DNA of 7,192 nucleotides from Bacteroidota bacterium (GTDB lineage Bacteria; Bacteroidota; Bacteroidia; Flavobacteriales; Flavobacteriaceae). Within the stretch, counting starts at the first letter, position 1; the number at the start of each line of letters is the position of its first letter. The stretch covers positions 1 to 7,192 of the forward strand of contig JAEWLD010000179.1 of assembly GCA_023393485.1 (NCBI GenBank), written 5' to 3'. The position numbers and the translations under genes are program-made. Positions 5,779-7,192 of the stretch are shown in pieces. The notes below the pieces were generated by a model that was not told the DNA's origin, did not search any database, and was given only the letters and a program-made list of their open reading frames with translations.

Positions 5779-6369
5779 ATGTCAGACTTCTGGATTTATT
5801 TGCAGATCGGATTTAAACATGTACTTGACCTCAAAGGTTACGACCACATGCTGTTCCTGGCTGCGCTCACCGTTCCGTATACTTTCAAGGATTGGAAAAA
5901 AATACTGCTGCTCATTTCGGTTTTCACCCTTGGCCATACCGTGGCGCTGATGTTGTCAGTGTACAAAATACTGACAATCAAGACTGAAATCGTTGAATTC
6001 CTGATTCCGGTTACGATTCTCATCACGGCACTCTACAGTCTTTTTACAGCCGGAAAGGCCAACAAATTTGACAACGCCGGCGCGACGGTTTTGATCACAG
6101 CGTTCTTCGGCGTGATCCACGGCCACGGTTTTGCGAACTATTTTAACGCGATTTTGGCTGGCGAACCAAACGATAAACTCCTACCTTTGCTTGAATTTGC
6201 GCTCGGGATTGAATGCGGGCAAGTCATTGTCGTGCTGATTGTCTTGATTTTAGCGTATATTGCCCAAACCTTTTTCCGATTTTCAAAGCGCGACTGGGCC
6301 TTGGTGATGTCGGCCTTTGTGATCGGTGTGGTGTTGCCAATGGTGATCGGCAATGAAATTTGGAGTTAA
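5779..6369 (+). CDS. HupE/UreJ-like integral membrane protein
   Basis: A 196-residue polytopic inner-membrane protein. Hydrophobic segments are visible at about 23-34, 41-61, 72-91, 102-120, 137-164 and 174-190. Conserved histidine/acid motifs sit in or next to these segments: GFKHVLDLKGYDHMLFL (11-27; His14, Asp22, His23), FTLGHTVAL (49-57; His53) and FFGVIHGHGFA (109-119; His114, His116). This pattern is that of the HupE/UreJ family, whose better-known members move nickel or cobalt for hydrogenase or urease. No hydrogenase or urease gene is visible here, so a metal-transport role is inference from the family only. It is the first gene of a tight operon: its TAA stop overlaps the next ATG (TAATG), suggesting translational coupling. 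The ATG at 5779 follows an A-rich leader and a promoter candidate. Confidence 0.85.
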   Translation: MSDFWIYLQIGFKHVLDLKGYDHMLFLAALTVPYTFKDWKKILLLISVFTLGHTVALMLSVYKILTIKTEIVEFLIPVTILITALYSLFTAGKANKFDNAGATVLITAFFGVIHGHGFANYFNAILAGEPNDKLLPLLEFALGIECGQVIVVLIVLILAYIAQTFFRFSKRDWALVMSAFVIGVVLPMVIGNEIWS

Positions 6370-6815
6370 TGGAGAAAAATAAACTGAACAAGTACGATAC
6401 CGCCTATTTGAGAATTGCCAACGAATGGGGCAAACTTTCTTACTGCAGACGCAAGCAGGTCGGGGCAATCATCGTCAAAGACCGGATGATCATTTCTGAC
6501 GGTTATAACGGAACGCCGTCGGGTTTTGAAAACTGTTGTGAAGATGACCAGGGCCTGACCAAGTGGTACGTCCTGCACGCCGAAGCCAATGCGATATTAA
6601 AAGTAGCGCGGTCAACCCAAAGCTGTGAAGGCGCGACATTGTATATCACGCTGTCGCCATGCCGCGAATGCAGCAAATTGATCCATCAGGCCGGCATTAA
6701 GCGCGTGGTTTACCGCAATGGCTATCGCGACACTTCGGGTGTGGATTTTTTGCTGAAGGCCGGTGTTGAAGTTGATTACATTCCGCTCGAGGAAGCGTTT
6801 ACCGATGAAAAGTAA
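6369..6815 (+). CDS. dCMP deaminase-family zinc enzyme
   Basis: A 148-residue cytosolic protein of the cytidine/deoxycytidylate deaminase superfamily. It probably converts dCMP to dUMP, which feeds dTMP synthesis. The catalytic zinc site is complete: HAEAN at 70-74 gives His70 and the proton-shuttling Glu72, and SPCREC at 96-101 gives Cys98 and Cys101. The N-terminal RIANEWGKLSYCRRKQVGAI (15-34) and GYNGTPSGFENC (45-56) blocks are typical of the dCMP deaminase/ComEB group rather than of cytidine or tRNA-adenosine deaminases. The ATG at 6369 is chosen over an in-frame TTG at 6360 because it forms a TAATG overlap with the upstream stop. The 3' end overlaps the S41 peptidase start by 11 bases. 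Whether it is allosterically controlled by dCTP/dTTP cannot be read from the sequence. Confidence 0.93.
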   Translation: MEKNKLNKYDTAYLRIANEWGKLSYCRRKQVGAIIVKDRMIISDGYNGTPSGFENCCEDDQGLTKWYVLHAEANAILKVARSTQSCEGATLYITLSPCRECSKLIHQAGIKRVVYRNGYRDTSGVDFLLKAGVEVDYIPLEEAFTDEK

Positions 6816-7192
6816 ATATTTGCCGATAGTGGTGTTTTTATGCCTCGCGATGGGCGTCGTACTCGGCGGCTTGCTCAATTTCGGTACGCCGATCGCGCAA
6901 ATGACTTCAAAGAACGATTACCGCGGTAAGCTCAATAAGCTGATCGATTTTATCGAAAACGAATACGTTGACGACGTAGATACTGACTCAATCGTTGATT
7001 TGACCGTCAATAACATTCTTGCCGAGCTCGATCCGCATTCGGTTTATATCCCGCCAAGCGAACTTACCGGTGAAGCAGAATTGATGAAAGGCGATTTTGT
7101 CGGCATCGGCGTCAATTTCTATGTCCACAATGATACGGTTGCAGTCATCGCGCCAATGAAAGGCGGCCCGTCTGAAAAGGCCGGAATCAAGG
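6805..7192 (+). CDS. S41-family C-terminal processing peptidase, N-terminal part
   Basis: 129 codons are present before the window ends. An N-terminal hydrophobic segment (about residues 5-26, LPIVVFLCLAMGVVLGG) acts as a membrane anchor or uncleaved signal and places the rest in the periplasm. The region DYRGKLNKLIDFIENEYVDDVDTDSI (within 38-63) and then NNILAELDPHSVYIPPSEL (69-87) are hallmarks of the carboxy-terminal protease (CtpA/Prc) family. The PDZ domain starts at MKGDFVGIGVNFYV (94-107) and runs to the edge at GGPSEKAGIK. The catalytic Ser/Lys domain lies beyond the window, so activity cannot be judged. Such enzymes trim or degrade periplasmic and envelope proteins from the C-terminus. 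The ATG overlaps the deaminase end by 11 bases in the +1 frame, the third gene of a tightly packed operon. Confidence 0.93.
   Translation, partial: MKSKYLPIVVFLCLAMGVVLGGLLNFGTPIAQMTSKNDYRGKLNKLIDFIENEYVDDVDTDSIVDLTVNNILAELDPHSVYIPPSELTGEAELMKGDFVGIGVNFYVHNDTVAVIAPMKGGPSEKAGIK

Noticed and set aside
6360..6368. TTG start for the deaminase
   Set aside because: It adds only three residues, and the ATG in the TAATG overlap is a better, coupled start.

Overview
The window looks like chromosomal DNA of a Flavobacterium-like member of the Bacteroidota. The main evidence is the promoter style: four genes are preceded by an exact TAnnTTTG box, the -7 element of this phylum, and none shows a convincing Shine-Dalgarno sequence. 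The protein types agree with this: a long Bacteroidota-type surface protein, a TerB-like protein beside fructose-1,6-bisphosphatase, and a HupE-like / deoxycytidylate deaminase / S41 peptidase gene string. All eight genes look intact apart from truncation by the window ends. I see no tRNA, rRNA, CRISPR array, insertion sequence or phage gene.

Layout. Positions 1-3839 are read leftward: GNAT acetyltransferase, then a monofunctional aspartate kinase, then a long exported surface protein whose C-terminus lies beyond the left edge. The acetyltransferase and the kinase are 51 bases apart and may share a transcript; the surface protein has its own promoter candidate. From 3840 to 4008 a divergent promoter region serves the acetyltransferase (leftward) and fbp (rightward). 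fbp (4009-5013) converges on a small TerB-like gene (5601-5170). Between them lie a four-unit 16-bp tandem repeat, a bidirectional terminator hairpin, and an inverted copy of the repeat. From 5779 to the right edge a tight rightward operon holds a HupE/UreJ-like membrane protein, a dCMP deaminase-family enzyme and the start of a C-terminal processing (S41) peptidase. Its genes overlap by 1 and 11 bases.

Function. Most of the content is housekeeping: entry to the aspartate-family amino acids (aspartate kinase), gluconeogenesis (fbp), pyrimidine nucleotide supply (deaminase) and envelope proteolysis (S41 peptidase). The less understood parts are the large surface protein, the HupE-like membrane protein and the TerB-like protein. 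I found no clear sign of a new defence, mobile or biosynthetic system. The items most worth a second look are the repeat-terminator-repeat structure after fbp, the loss of the usual lysine-pocket residues in the aspartate kinase, the possibly leaderless acetyltransferase mRNA, and the uncharacterised surface protein.
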